From Actinocrispum wychmicini (GTDB lineage Bacteria; Actinomycetota; Actinomycetes; Mycobacteriales; Pseudonocardiaceae), in contig NZ_SLWS01000012.1 of the NCBI RefSeq assembly GCF_004345645.1, positions 62,001-126,000 on the forward strand: a stretch of 64,000 nt of DNA, given 5' to 3'. This document shows, in pieces, positions 39,892 to 48,665 of this stretch; the first letter of the stretch is position 1, and each line of letters opens with the position of its first letter. Below the pieces are notes generated by a model. That model was not told where the DNA came from. It searched no databases and was given only the letters and a program-made list of their open reading frames with translations. Made by a program: the position numbers and the translations under genes.

Positions 39892-41615
39892 CCGGCGGTG
39901 TTCCCTTCGTCGCCGGCCCCGCCGACCTCGCCCGGCTGTCCTTCCCCGAGCTCACCGCACTGGCCGGGCGGATCCGGGACTTCCTGGTCGACAAGGTGTC
40001 CAGGACCGGCGGGCATCTCGGGCCCAATCTGGGCACGGTCGAGTTGACCATCGCGCTGCACCGGGTGTTCTCCTCGCCGCGGGACGTCCTCTTGTTCGAC
40101 ACCGGGCACCAGGCGTACGTCCACAAGATCCTCACCGGGCGGGCCACGGAGTTCGACACGTTACGGCAGGCCGGTGGGTTGTCCGGGTATCCGTCGCGGT
40201 CCGAGTCGGAGCACGACGTCATCGAGAACTCGCACGCGTCCACCGCTCTGTCCTATGCGGACGGACTGGCGAAGGCGTTTGCCCTGCGGCGGGAGGACCG
40301 CCGGGTGGTGGCGGTCGTCGGCGACGGCGCGTTGACCGGTGGGATGTGCTGGGAGGCGTTGAACAACATCGCCGCCGCGCCGGACCGGCCGGTGATCATC
40401 GTGCTGAACGACAACGGACGGTCGTACGCGCCGACCGTGGGCGGCATCGCCAGCCACCTGGCCGAGCTGCGGTTCTCCGGGACCCGCAACCTGTTCGAGG
40501 ACATCGGCATCGCCTACCTGGGCCCGGTGGACGGGCACGACATCCCCGCCCTCGAACACGCGCTGCGGCAGGCCGCCCGACGAGGCTGCCCGGTCTTACT
40601 GCATTGCTTGACCCACAAGGGAAAGGGCTACCCGGCCGCCGAACGGGACGAGGCCGACCGGCTGCACGCCGTCAGCCCACGGGATGGGTCGAGACAGCCG
40701 ACGTGGACCGCGGTGTTCGCCGACGAGATCGCCGCCATCGGCGCGGACCGGCCGGACGTGGTGTGTGTGACCGCCGCGATGGCCGAGCCGGCCGGGCTGG
40801 CCCGGTTCGCGGCCGAGTTCCCCGGCCGGGTCTTCGACGTCGGCATCGCCGAGCAGCACGCGGTGACGAGCGCGGCCGGCCTGGCCATCGGTGGCATGCA
40901 CCCGGTGGTGGCGATCTACGCGACGTTCCTGAACCGGGCCGTCGACCAGCTGCTGATGGACGTGGCGCTGCACCGGCTGCCGGTGACGTTCGTGCTCGAC
41001 CGGGCCGGGATCACCGGGCCGGACGGGCCGAGCCACCACGGCATGTGGGACGCGTCGATCCTGCCCGTGGTTCCCGGCCTGCGGTTAGCGTGCCCACGGG
41101 ACCCGATCCGGCTGCGGGAGCTGCTCCGGGAGGCGGTCGAGGTCAGCGACGGGCCGACAGTCGTTCGGTATCCCAAGGCGAGCGCGGGCCCGGACATCCC
41201 GGCGCTGCGCCGGACCGGCCACTGTGACGTCCTGCGCGAGGACCCCGACGCGGACGTGCTGCTGGTCGCCGTGGGCCCGTTGGCTGAGGCGTGCCTGACC
41301 GCGGCCGACGACCTGGACGTGCCGGTCACGGTGGTGGACCCGAGGTGGGTGGCCCCGGTGGATCCGGCGCTGATCAAGCTCGCGTGCGCGCACCGGCTCG
41401 TCGTCGCCGTCGAGGACACGACCACACCCGGCGCGCTCGGCGGACGAATCGCGCAAGCGCTCGCGGCGATCGGATCCGAGACCTGCGCGGCGACGTTCGC
41501 ACTGCCACCGACGTTCGTACCGCACGCCTCCCGCGCGGAGATCCTGCGCGCGCACGGCCTGGACGCGGCCGGTATCACCACCACCGTTCTCAAACGCCTG
41601 GAGGCACTGTCGTGA
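39888..41615 (+). CDS. dxs: 1-Deoxy-D-xylulose-5-phosphate synthase, short form
   Basis: A 575-residue DXS, the entry step of the MEP pathway (pyruvate plus glyceraldehyde 3-phosphate, thiamine diphosphate dependent). Recognisable parts are GGHLGPNLGTVELTIALH, DTGHQAYVHKILTGR, the ThDP motif GDGALTGGMCWEALNN, GPVDGHD, and FDVGIAEQHAVTSAAGLA with the catalytic Glu. Ordinary DXS has about 620-640 residues. Here the variable segment between the ThDP motif and GPVDGHD is about 45 residues shorter and the N-terminus is also brief. The catalytic parts are intact, so it is probably active. Overlaps on both sides are 4 bp. Confidence 0.93.
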   Translation: MTGGVPFVAGPADLARLSFPELTALAGRIRDFLVDKVSRTGGHLGPNLGTVELTIALHRVFSSPRDVLLFDTGHQAYVHKILTGRATEFDTLRQAGGLSGYPSRSESEHDVIENSHASTALSYADGLAKAFALRREDRRVVAVVGDGALTGGMCWEALNNIAAAPDRPVIIVLNDNGRSYAPTVGGIASHLAELRFSGTRNLFEDIGIAYLGPVDGHDIPALEHALRQAARRGCPVLLHCLTHKGKGYPAAERDEADRLHAVSPRDGSRQPTWTAVFADEIAAIGADRPDVVCVTAAMAEPAGLARFAAEFPGRVFDVGIAEQHAVTSAAGLAIGGMHPVVAIYATFLNRAVDQLLMDVALHRLPVTFVLDRAGITGPDGPSHHGMWDASILPVVPGLRLACPRDPIRLRELLREAVEVSDGPTVVRYPKASAGPDIPALRRTGHCDVLREDPDADVLLVAVGPLAEACLTAADDLDVPVTVVDPRWVAPVDPALIKLACAHRLVVAVEDTTTPGALGGRIAQALAAIGSETCAATFALPPTFVPHASRAEILRAHGLDAAGITTTVLKRLEALS

Positions 41616-42709
41616 CCCTGGTTCAGCTGGGCCCGCCGCGGCTGCGCCGCAAATGCCGACAGGTGATGGTCGGCACGGTGCCGGTCGGCGGTGACGCCCC
41701 GATCAGCGTGCAGTCCATGACCACCACGCTGACGTCCGATGTGGACGCGACACTGCGGCAGATCGCCGAGCTGACCGCGGCCGGCTGCCAGATCGTGCGG
41801 GTGGCCGTGCCATCGCAGGACGACGCCGACGCGCTCCCCCGGATCGCCCGCAGCTCGAAGATCCCGGTCATCGCCGACATCCACTTCCAGCCGAGGTACG
41901 TGTTCGCCGCGATCGACGCGGGCTGCGCGGCGGTCCGCGTCAACCCCGGCAACATCCGCCAGTTCGACGACAAGGTCAAGGAGATCGCGGACGCCGCGCG
42001 GAACGCGGGCGTGCCGATCCGGATCGGGGTCAACGCTGGCTCCTTGGACAAGCGCTTGCTTGTCAAATACGGTCGCGCCACGCCGGAAGCGCTGGTCGAG
42101 TCGGCACTGTGGGAGTGCTCGCTGTTCGAGGAGCACGGCTTCCGGGACATCAAGATCTCGGTGAAGCACCACGACCCGGTCGTGATGATCGCGGCCTACC
42201 GGCAGCTGGCGGACCGCTGCGACTACCCGCTGCACCTGGGCGTGACCGAGGCCGGGCCGCGGTTCCAGGGCACGGTCAAGTCCGCGGTGGCGTTCGGCGT
42301 GCTGCTGGCCGGCGGCATCGGCGACACGATCCGGGTGTCGCTGTCCGCGCCGCCGGTGGAAGAGGTCAAGGTCGGCGCCCAGATCCTGGAGTCGCTCGGG
42401 CTGCGGCCCCGGCAGCTGGAGATCGTGTCGTGCCCGTCGTGCGGCCGGGCCCAGGTGGACGTCTACAAGCTGGCCGAGGAGGTCACGGCCGCGTTCGACG
42501 GCTTCCCGGTGCCGCTGCGGGTGGCGGTGATGGGCTGCGTGGTCAACGGCCCCGGCGAGGCCCGCGAGGCCGACCTGGGCGTGTCGTCCGGCAACGGGAA
42601 GGGCCAGATCTTCGTTCGCGGCGAGGTGGTCCGGACCGTGCCGGAGAGCCAGATCGTCGCCACGTTGATCGAGGAGGCGATGAACCGGGACTGGACGGAC
42701 CCGTCATAG
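41612..42709 (+). CDS. ispG: 4-Hydroxy-3-methylbut-2-en-1-yl diphosphate synthase
   Basis: A 365-residue IspG, the step before IspH in the MEP pathway, using a 4Fe-4S cluster. The cluster ligands are in SCPSCGRAQ and VMGCVVNGPGEA. The barrel motifs ISVQSMTTT, VIADIHFQPRY, RVNPGNI and GVNAGSLD are all present. GTG start overlapping the dxs stop (GTGA). It is the last MEP gene of the operon; dxr and the ispDEF genes are not in the window, so the pathway needs genes elsewhere. Confidence 0.96.
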   Translation: MTLVQLGPPRLRRKCRQVMVGTVPVGGDAPISVQSMTTTLTSDVDATLRQIAELTAAGCQIVRVAVPSQDDADALPRIARSSKIPVIADIHFQPRYVFAAIDAGCAAVRVNPGNIRQFDDKVKEIADAARNAGVPIRIGVNAGSLDKRLLVKYGRATPEALVESALWECSLFEEHGFRDIKISVKHHDPVVMIAAYRQLADRCDYPLHLGVTEAGPRFQGTVKSAVAFGVLLAGGIGDTIRVSLSAPPVEEVKVGAQILESLGLRPRQLEIVSCPSCGRAQVDVYKLAEEVTAAFDGFPVPLRVAVMGCVVNGPGEAREADLGVSSGNGKGQIFVRGEVVRTVPESQIVATLIEEAMNRDWTDPS

Positions 42710-42718
42710 GGTAGGCCC

Positions 42719-43027
42719 GTGCGCGAAGTTCAAACGAAGGTCGCCCAGGCCGCGGACAAACTCGGCCTGCACGCGAACGTCCCCACGCTGACCCTGACCA
42801 TGCTCGCCGAGGTCGGCCGGCTGGCCGACGAGGTGCTCGCCGCGACCAGCGGCGGCCGGCGCCCGTTCCGGCCGACCGAGAGCTGGGAGCAGCGGCTGGC
42901 CGACGTGGTGTTCACCACGGTCAACCTGGCCGACCAGACCGGCGTCGACCTGACGTCCGCCGTGGACGGCGCGATCGCCCGGCACGAGGCCAACGCCAAA
43001 CCCGTGGACGACCTCCCGGGTTGGTAA
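42719..43027 (+). CDS. MazG-like protein
   Basis: A 102-residue all-helical protein. The pattern LTMLAEVGRLADEVLAATSG, then WEQRLADVVFTTVNLADQTGVDLTSAVD resembles the MazG/dUTPase-like NTP pyrophosphohydrolase fold, where the helix pair carries ExxE and ExxD metal ligands. Here the first is reduced to E..RLADE and the second to D.....N.AD, so activity is uncertain. GTG start 9 nt after ispG, so it may be the last gene of that operon. Confidence 0.6.
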   Translation: MREVQTKVAQAADKLGLHANVPTLTLTMLAEVGRLADEVLAATSGGRRPFRPTESWEQRLADVVFTTVNLADQTGVDLTSAVDGAIARHEANAKPVDDLPGW

Positions 43028-43074
43028 GTAAATATCGGTTTGACGACCGTGGCCGGGCTGCCTTGGATTCGGCC

Positions 43075-43455
43075 ATGGCCTCCATGATTCACAACGTCTC
43101 GTTCGACGCCGCCGACCCGTACCGGCTCGCCCAGTTCTGGAGCGAGGTCACCGGCCGGCCGGTGCACGACGACGTGCGGCCCGGCGACGAAGAGACCGTG
43201 GTCGACCTCGACCACGGCATGCGCCTGTTCTTCCAGCGCGTGCCGGAGTCCAAGACGATCAAGAACCGGGTGCACGTCTGCCTGCAGCCGGACGGCACCC
43301 GGGACCAGGAAGTCGAACGCCTCCTGGCGCTCGGCGCGACCCTGCACGACGACCACCGCAAGCCGGACGGCACAGGCTGGGCGGTCCTGCGGGACCCAGA
43401 GGGCAACGAGTTCTGTGTCGAGCGCAGCAACGCCGAACGCGCGGCGACCTCCTAG
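43075..43455 (+). CDS. VOC-family (glyoxalase-like) protein
   Basis: A 126-residue vicinal-oxygen-chelate fold protein of the Glyoxalase_6 type. It shows SFDAADPYRLAQFWSEVTGRPV at the start, RVHVCLQPDG in the middle and the C-terminal VLRDPEGNEFCVE, where the Glu is the usual metal ligand. I chose ATG 43075, which precedes the first domain strand. Its stop overlaps the convergent amidohydrolase by 3-4 bp. Substrate unknown. Confidence 0.85.
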   Translation: MASMIHNVSFDAADPYRLAQFWSEVTGRPVHDDVRPGDEETVVDLDHGMRLFFQRVPESKTIKNRVHVCLQPDGTRDQEVERLLALGATLHDDHRKPDGTGWAVLRDPEGNEFCVERSNAERAATS

Positions 43456-44906
43456 CTTGTCAGATGCGTCACCCGGCCGGCCAGGATCGTCGCTGTCACG
43501 GGTATCTCGCGTAGTTCGTGGGGCGCCACCGCGCTCGGGTCGACGGCGACGACCATCAGGTCCGCCACGTCACCGACTCGCACCTCGGAACGTCCCTTGC
43601 TGGCCGCCGCCAGGGCGACCGTCAACGGGATCGCCTGTTCCGGGTGCCATGGCGGGCGAGTGTCATCCGTCCGGGTGACTGCCGAGGCGATGCCGTCCCA
43701 CGGGTCGAGCGGTGAGACCGGCGCGTCCGACCCGATCTCCAGGGTCGCGCCCGCCGCGAGCAGTGCGGCGTACGGGAACGCGTCCGCTGTGCGGCCGGAC
43801 CAGTGCTGGTCGGCGACGTCCCGGTCGTCCGGCTGATGCGCGGGCTGCACGCCGGCCACCACCCCCAGTTCGGCGAAGCGCGGCAGGTCCTCGGGGCGCA
43901 CGAGCTGGGCGTGCTCGATCCGGCCGGCACAGCCGACTTCGGCGAAAGCGTCCAGCGCGATCGTGTTCGCGTGGTCGCCGATGGCGTGCACCGCCGGGCT
44001 GATCCCGTTGCCGGAAGCCTTGGCCATCAACGGAACCAGCTCATCGAACGGCAACTCCAGCAGCCCATGGGCGTCCTGCCCGGGATACCGGTCGTGGCAG
44101 TACGCGGTCCGGGTGTTGAGCGAACCGTCCACGAACAGCTTGTACGGTCCGACAACCAGCATCTCGGCGACCACGTCGCCGGTCCGGTGCCCGCGTTCGA
44201 TCGCGGTGTCGAGCAACGGCCGTGCGACCACCGCCGACACGCGCACCGACGGATCCCGCAAATCCAAGCGCCGCAACCAGTCCGTGACGGTGTCCGCGTA
44301 CTCGTAGTCGACGATCCCGGTCACGCCTCGCGCGGCCGCCGCGTCCATGGCGGCCAGTACCCACGCGTCCGTCATCTCCTGGGACGCGGCCGGCAGCGCG
44401 GCAGTGGCCGCCATACAGTCGTTCTCCAGCAACACCCCGGTCGGGTGCGAGCGTCCGATCATCCGCAACGCCGCCGCGCTGAGCCACAACGTGTGCAGGT
44501 CGTTGCTGAACAAAGCGACCGGTTTGCCCGGCAACGCCCGCTCCAACATGTCCTTGTGTGGGGCGTCGGGCCAAGCGCCGTCTCGAAACCCGTGCCCCAT
44601 CACGAGTTCGCCGTCCGCAGCCGGCCGTTCCGCGAGCGCCTCGACCACGGCGGCGACCGCGTCGGCTGCGGAATTGGCCTGCGCCAACGGAATTCGCCGC
44701 CGGGAGACCGCCCACTGGGTCGCGTGCACGTGTGCGTCCACCAGACCGGGCAGCAGCGTGCCGCCACCGCACCCCACCACGTCCCGGTCCCGGGCCAAGC
44801 TGGGGCCGATCGCCGTGACCCGGCCGTCGGTCACCGCCACGTCCACCGCCGGGCCTCGCAGGCCCAGCCGAACGTCACACAGGAGTAACGAGCTCACCAC
44901 GGTCAC
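43452..44906 (-). CDS. Amidohydrolase (YtcJ-like)
   Basis: A 484-residue metal-dependent amidohydrolase of the YtcJ/AdeC-like group. It has the N-terminal HxH motif (GLVDAHVHATQW, about residue 58), the helix-strand repeats of the TIM barrel, HAIGDHAN and RIEHAQLV as further metal or substrate segments, the aspartate in IGSDAPVSPLDP, and the C-terminal composite domain returning in KGRSEVRVGDVADLMVV. Substrate unknown. The start is one of several adjacent GTGs (44906, 44900, 44897). It diverges from the metallo-hydrolase at 44937. Confidence 0.87.
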   Translation of the reverse strand: MTVVSSLLLCDVRLGLRGPAVDVAVTDGRVTAIGPSLARDRDVVGCGGGTLLPGLVDAHVHATQWAVSRRRIPLAQANSAADAVAAVVEALAERPAADGELVMGHGFRDGAWPDAPHKDMLERALPGKPVALFSNDLHTLWLSAAALRMIGRSHPTGVLLENDCMAATAALPAASQEMTDAWVLAAMDAAAARGVTGIVDYEYADTVTDWLRRLDLRDPSVRVSAVVARPLLDTAIERGHRTGDVVAEMLVVGPYKLFVDGSLNTRTAYCHDRYPGQDAHGLLELPFDELVPLMAKASGNGISPAVHAIGDHANTIALDAFAEVGCAGRIEHAQLVRPEDLPRFAELGVVAGVQPAHQPDDRDVADQHWSGRTADAFPYAALLAAGATLEIGSDAPVSPLDPWDGIASAVTRTDDTRPPWHPEQAIPLTVALAAASKGRSEVRVGDVADLMVVAVDPSAVAPHELREIPVTATILAGRVTHLTS

Positions 44907-44936
44907 GCTACACGCGGACGCGCGTAGGCTTGGTCT

Positions 44937-46040
44937 GTGGCAGGAGCAAAAAGGATGGTGGGCGCCGCGGTCGGCCTGGCCTTGGCGGGCCTGGTCGCGC
45001 GGGCGGCGTGGGGTGTTCCGGCGGCGATGGGCGCGGCGCCGAGAGGCGAGCGGCGCAGGCGCGTCCGGCAGTCCCCGCAGTTCCGGGACGGGCAGTTCCG
45101 CAACGCGGCCCCGAGCCAAGTGGTCCGGGCCGGCGACGTGCCCGAGTTGTTCCGCCGGATGATCACCAACCGTGAGCCGTCCCGGCCGCGTGGGCCGATC
45201 CCGGTGGTGACGCCGACTTCCGGCGACAGCCCGGACGGCCTGCACATCACGTGGTACGGGCACGCGTCCGTGCTCGTCGAGATGGACGGCGCCCGGGTGC
45301 TGATCGATCCAGTGTGGAGCGAGCGGGTGTCGCCGTCGGCGCTCGTCGGCCCGAAGCGGCTGCACCCCGTGCCCGTGCCGCTCGAGGATCTGGCGCCGGT
45401 CGACGCGATCGTCATCTCCCACGACCACTACGACCACCTGGACCTGCCGTCGGTCCGCACGCTGCTGCGCACGACCACGGCACCTTTCCTTGTCCCGCTG
45501 GGGATCGGCGCACACCTGGAGCGCTGGGGCGTGCCGGCCGACCGGGTCGTCGAGCTGGACTGGGGCCAGAGCGCGGAAGTCGGTCCGCTGCGGTTCACCG
45601 CCACTGCGGCACAACACTTTTCCGGCCGGGGGTTCTCGCGCAACGGAACGCTTTGGGCGTCGTGGGTGCTGACCGGGCCGACCCGGCGGGTGTTCTACTC
45701 CGGTGACACCGGATATTTTGACGGATTTGCCGCCATTGGCGAACAACATGGGCCATTTGACGCCGCCCTGGTGCAGATCGGCGCGTACGACCCGATGTGG
45801 CCGGACATCCACATGACGCCGGAGGAAGGTGTTGCCACCCACCAGGACGTGCATGCGCACGTGCTGATTCCCGTGCATTGGGCGACGTTCACCCTGGCGC
45901 TGCACAGCTGGTCGGAACCGGTGGATCGGTTGTGGCGCGAGGCAAAAGCCCAGGATGTGCGCTTGGCCGTACCCAAACCGGGTGAACGGGTCGACGTTGA
46001 CGACCCACCGATTGTCAACGGATGGTGGCAGGCGTTGTAA
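44937..46040 (+). CDS. MBL-fold metallo-hydrolase (NAPE-PLD-like)
   Basis: A 367-residue metallo-beta-lactamase-fold hydrolase. The metal motif HxHxDH is ISHDHYDHLDLP (about residue 163), with TWYGHASVLVEM before it, FYSGDTGYFDGF and VHWATFTL after it. The layout resembles bacterial homologues of N-acyl-phosphatidylethanolamine phospholipase D. The N-terminal hydrophobic stretch (VGAAVGLALAGLVARAA) may anchor it in the membrane. GTG start at 44937. No obvious operon partner. Confidence 0.87.
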   Translation: MAGAKRMVGAAVGLALAGLVARAAWGVPAAMGAAPRGERRRRVRQSPQFRDGQFRNAAPSQVVRAGDVPELFRRMITNREPSRPRGPIPVVTPTSGDSPDGLHITWYGHASVLVEMDGARVLIDPVWSERVSPSALVGPKRLHPVPVPLEDLAPVDAIVISHDHYDHLDLPSVRTLLRTTTAPFLVPLGIGAHLERWGVPADRVVELDWGQSAEVGPLRFTATAAQHFSGRGFSRNGTLWASWVLTGPTRRVFYSGDTGYFDGFAAIGEQHGPFDAALVQIGAYDPMWPDIHMTPEEGVATHQDVHAHVLIPVHWATFTLALHSWSEPVDRLWREAKAQDVRLAVPKPGERVDVDDPPIVNGWWQAL

Positions 46041-46097
46041 AGGGATGCACTCGAAAGGGCGTAGCTAATCGACTCGGTGTCGAGTGAAAATATGGCT

Positions 46098-46174
46098 CTC
46101 GCCATAGCTCAAGTGGGAGAGCACTCCGGCTCACGAGTCAGGAGAGGACGTCGGTTCGATTCCGGCTGGCGAGT
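46098..46174 (+). tRNA. tRNA-like gene with an abnormal anticodon arm
   Basis: 77 nt that fold as a tRNA except in one arm. The acceptor stem CTCGCCA / TGGCGAG has 7 perfect pairs, the D arm is GCTC-AAGTGGGA-GAGC, and the T arm is GTCGG-TTCGATT-CCGGC with the consensus T loop. The anticodon arm would be CTCC / GGAG with a 13-nt loop GGCTCACGAGTCA instead of a 5-bp stem and 7-nt loop, so no anticodon can be read with confidence. No CCA is encoded. It may be a pseudogene, a mis-copied tRNA or a non-standard tRNA-like RNA. Confidence 0.5.
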
Positions 46175-46354
46175 CGAGAACGGGCCGGCCCGTGACACGG
46201 ACCGGCCCACAGTTCCCTGGACCATCCCCCTGAATATCCACTGTGGACTCGCGGCACGGCGTTACGGCGAGCGCCGCGTATACAACGGCGGCCACCGGCC
46301 TCGGACGGCCGCCCACTCGCCGACGTGCACGACACCACCGAATATCGTATCGGG

Positions 46355-47404
46355 GTGCACCGGGTCGACTACTACGAGCTGCTCGGCGTGCCGCCGACGG
46401 CGTCGACCAGCGAGATCAGGACGGCCTACCGGGCGCTCGCCAAGGTCATGCACCCCGACGCCGGTGGCACCGCGGGCACGTTCCGGCTGCTCCGCGAGGC
46501 GTACGAGACCCTCACCGACCCCGAGCGCCGCGCCGACTACGACCACGGCGACGACGAAGAAGACGAACCACCGGCTCCCGTCGCGGTTCGGCGGGCGCAG
46601 CCACGCATCATCCGGGACGACCCCGACTACCTACCGGCACTACCAGACATCCCGCTGGACAGCATCCCGTGGTGGTATCAGCTGGACGCCACCGTGGTGC
46701 TGTCGTCGGGCGGACACGAACGCGAGGTCATCCTCGGCGCCGCCACCTTGTGGGCGGTGCTGCTGCTGGCGTTGATCCTGGTCTCGCCGCCGGCACCGCT
46801 GTTCGTCGTCTGGGCCTTGGTGCTGGCGGGCACCGGCGCGGCCCTCGTCCGCGCCCACCTGGCCGGCCCGAGGTCCGGCGTCTTCGCCGGCCACAAGGTG
46901 TTCGGCGACCCGGGCGCCGGCAGCGAGCACCGCGCTCAGCGACTGACCGCGAAGCTGCTTTCGCAGTATCTGACCAGGCTGCCGGCGGCCCGGATCTTCC
47001 ACGGCCTGGCCGAACCGGGTTCGGTGTTCGCGGACGTGGACCACGCCGTGCTGTGCGGCCGCCGGCTGGTGCTCGTCGAGTCGAAGATGTGGCTGCCCGG
47101 CCACTACGACATCGACGAGGACGGCGAGATCTGGCGCAACGACCACCCGTTCCGCGGCGGCTCGATCCGTCTGGCGGACCACCTGGCGAAGTTCGAGGAC
47201 CTGTGGCCGGACCTGGAAGTCCGCGGCGCCCTCCTGCTCTACCCGACCCGGCCGGGCGAGATCACCACCGACCCGACCGGCGCACGGATCCCCCCGCTGA
47301 CCCCGGCGGACTTCGTCCGGGACATCGGCGGCTGGCTCGCCAAGGACCCGAACAAGGTCGACAAGCACGCCCTGGCTGCGGTGCTCGACCGGGTGGTGAG
47401 CTGA
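46355..47404 (+). CDS. J-domain protein fused to a membrane segment and nuclease-like domain
   Basis: About 349 residues. The J domain (residues 1-65) carries DYYELLGVPPTAST and the essential HPD in VMHPDAGG. Two hydrophobic helices around residues 135-175 (TLWAVLLLALILV, LFVVWALVLAG) suggest a membrane hairpin. The last 170 residues resemble NERD-type nuclease-related domains, with CGRRLVLVESKMW offering an E-x-K like that of restriction-endonuclease folds. It probably recruits DnaK at the membrane. The start is uncertain (GTG 46355, or 46325 upstream). Confidence 0.78.
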   Translation: MHRVDYYELLGVPPTASTSEIRTAYRALAKVMHPDAGGTAGTFRLLREAYETLTDPERRADYDHGDDEEDEPPAPVAVRRAQPRIIRDDPDYLPALPDIPLDSIPWWYQLDATVVLSSGGHEREVILGAATLWAVLLLALILVSPPAPLFVVWALVLAGTGAALVRAHLAGPRSGVFAGHKVFGDPGAGSEHRAQRLTAKLLSQYLTRLPAARIFHGLAEPGSVFADVDHAVLCGRRLVLVESKMWLPGHYDIDEDGEIWRNDHPFRGGSIRLADHLAKFEDLWPDLEVRGALLLYPTRPGEITTDPTGARIPPLTPADFVRDIGGWLAKDPNKVDKHALAAVLDRVVS

Positions 47405-47419
47405 CCCCGGACACCAAAA

Positions 47420-47445
47420 GATCGGCGGCCGCGCTGCCGCCGATC
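47420..47445. terminator. Terminator between the J-domain gene and sigma factor
   Basis: A 9-bp perfect stem GATCGGCGG / CCGCCGATC with an 8-nt loop, between two convergent genes, with a preceding A-run for the leftward gene. Confidence 0.75.
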
Positions 47446-47470
47446 TCGCTGTGTCTTCGTTGTTTCCGGG

Positions 47471-48424
47471 TCAGCCGGCCAGGGCCAGCAGGTTCTGGGT
47501 CCGGCCGGGGTGTCGCAGTTCGGCCAACGCGTGCTTCTCCAGCTGGCGGATCCGCTCGCGGGTCAGGCCGATCCGGTCGGCCACCTGCTGCAGGGTGTAC
47601 TCGTGGCCGTCGTGCAGGCCGAACCGCAGGGAGATGATCAGGGCTTCGCGCTGCGGCAGCATGTCGATCTGCCGGCGCAGTTCGCCGTAGAGCTCCTCGC
47701 GTTCCAGGGTTTCGGCGGCGTTCTCGGCTTCCATGTCGGGGACCAGGTCGGCGATCTTGGAGTCGCCGTCCTCGCCGACCGGGGTGTCCAGGCTGACCGC
47801 GTCGCGGCCGGCCCGGCGCAGTTCGACGATGCGCTCGGCGGTGGTGCCGACCTCTTCGGCGATCTCCGCCGGGGTCGGGTCGCGGTTGAGCTTGGTCTCC
47901 AGCTTGCGCTCCACTCGCCGGAACTTGGCCAGCTCCTCGACCACGTGCACCGGCAGGCGGACGGTACGGGTCTGCTCGGCCAGGCCACGGCCGATGGCCT
48001 GCTTGATCCACGCCATGGCGTACGTGGAGAACTTGAAGCCCTTGGCGTAGTCGAACTTCTCCACCGCGCGGATCAGCCCGAGGTTGCCTTCCTGGATGAT
48101 GTCGAGCATCGGCAGGCCGGCCTGCGAACGCTTGCGCGCCTGGGACACGACCAGCCGCAGGTTCGCGCGGATCATGTGGTCCTTGGCGCGGGCGCCCTCG
48201 CGCGCGAGGATCTTCAGCTCGCGGGGGTCGTGCGGGATCTCTTCGCCCTCGTCGGCGCGGCGCAGCAGTTCGGCCGCGTACAACCCGGCTTCGATCTGCT
48301 TGGAGATTTCGACCTCTTCCGAAGCGGTGAGCAGTGGTGTCGCTCCGACCTCGGCCAGGTAGTATCCAACCAGATCGGCGTCTTCCCTAGGGCGCTGCAC
48401 GGCTTTGGTCGTCTCGACGGACAT
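47471..48424 (-). CDS. Group 2 sigma-70 factor (HrdB/SigB-like)
   Basis: A 317-residue sigma factor of the RpoD family without the acidic region 1.1. Region 1.2 (DLVGYYLAEVGATPLLTASEE) is followed by region 2 (MIRANLRLVVSQARKR, DIIQEGNLGLIRAVEKFDYAKGFKFSTYAMAWIKQAI), region 3 (LPVHVVEELAKFRRV) and region 4 HTH (YTLQQVADRIGLTRERIRQLEKHAL). This length and composition fit a stationary-phase or alternative principal-like sigma. A GGGGGAGA site precedes the ATG. Confidence 0.92.
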   Translation of the reverse strand: MSVETTKAVQRPREDADLVGYYLAEVGATPLLTASEEVEISKQIEAGLYAAELLRRADEGEEIPHDPRELKILAREGARAKDHMIRANLRLVVSQARKRSQAGLPMLDIIQEGNLGLIRAVEKFDYAKGFKFSTYAMAWIKQAIGRGLAEQTRTVRLPVHVVEELAKFRRVERKLETKLNRDPTPAEIAEEVGTTAERIVELRRAGRDAVSLDTPVGEDGDSKIADLVPDMEAENAAETLEREELYGELRRQIDMLPQREALIISLRFGLHDGHEYTLQQVADRIGLTRERIRQLEKHALAELRHPGRTQNLLALAG

Positions 48425-48616
48425 GGTCTCCCCCTTTCAAGGGCGCGCAGGTCTCTCCCCACGCCAGGAGCGAGGCAGTGGGGCTCGAACGATGGGCACC
48501 GGATTTCCGGTTACGCAGCGTTCAACGTTACCTGGCCGGTTCGTATTCCACTCATGCGACGATGGACACACGGGCCCGTGACGCGGGTGTACGCGGCATC
48601 ACACGTTCGAGTTACG

Positions 48617-48637
48617 CTAAGGTAAGCCTTACCTTAG
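48617..48637. promoter_or_regulatory. DtxR/IdeR-type iron box
   Basis: A perfect palindrome: arms CTAAGGTAAG and CTTACCTTAG around one central C. This is the iron-box pattern bound by iron-loaded DtxR/IdeR regulators. It lies 28 bp before the siderophore-interacting protein start, so expression should rise when iron is scarce. Confidence 0.88.
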
Positions 48638-48665
48638 TTCGTCGCTCTGAACAGGAGGAATGCTC

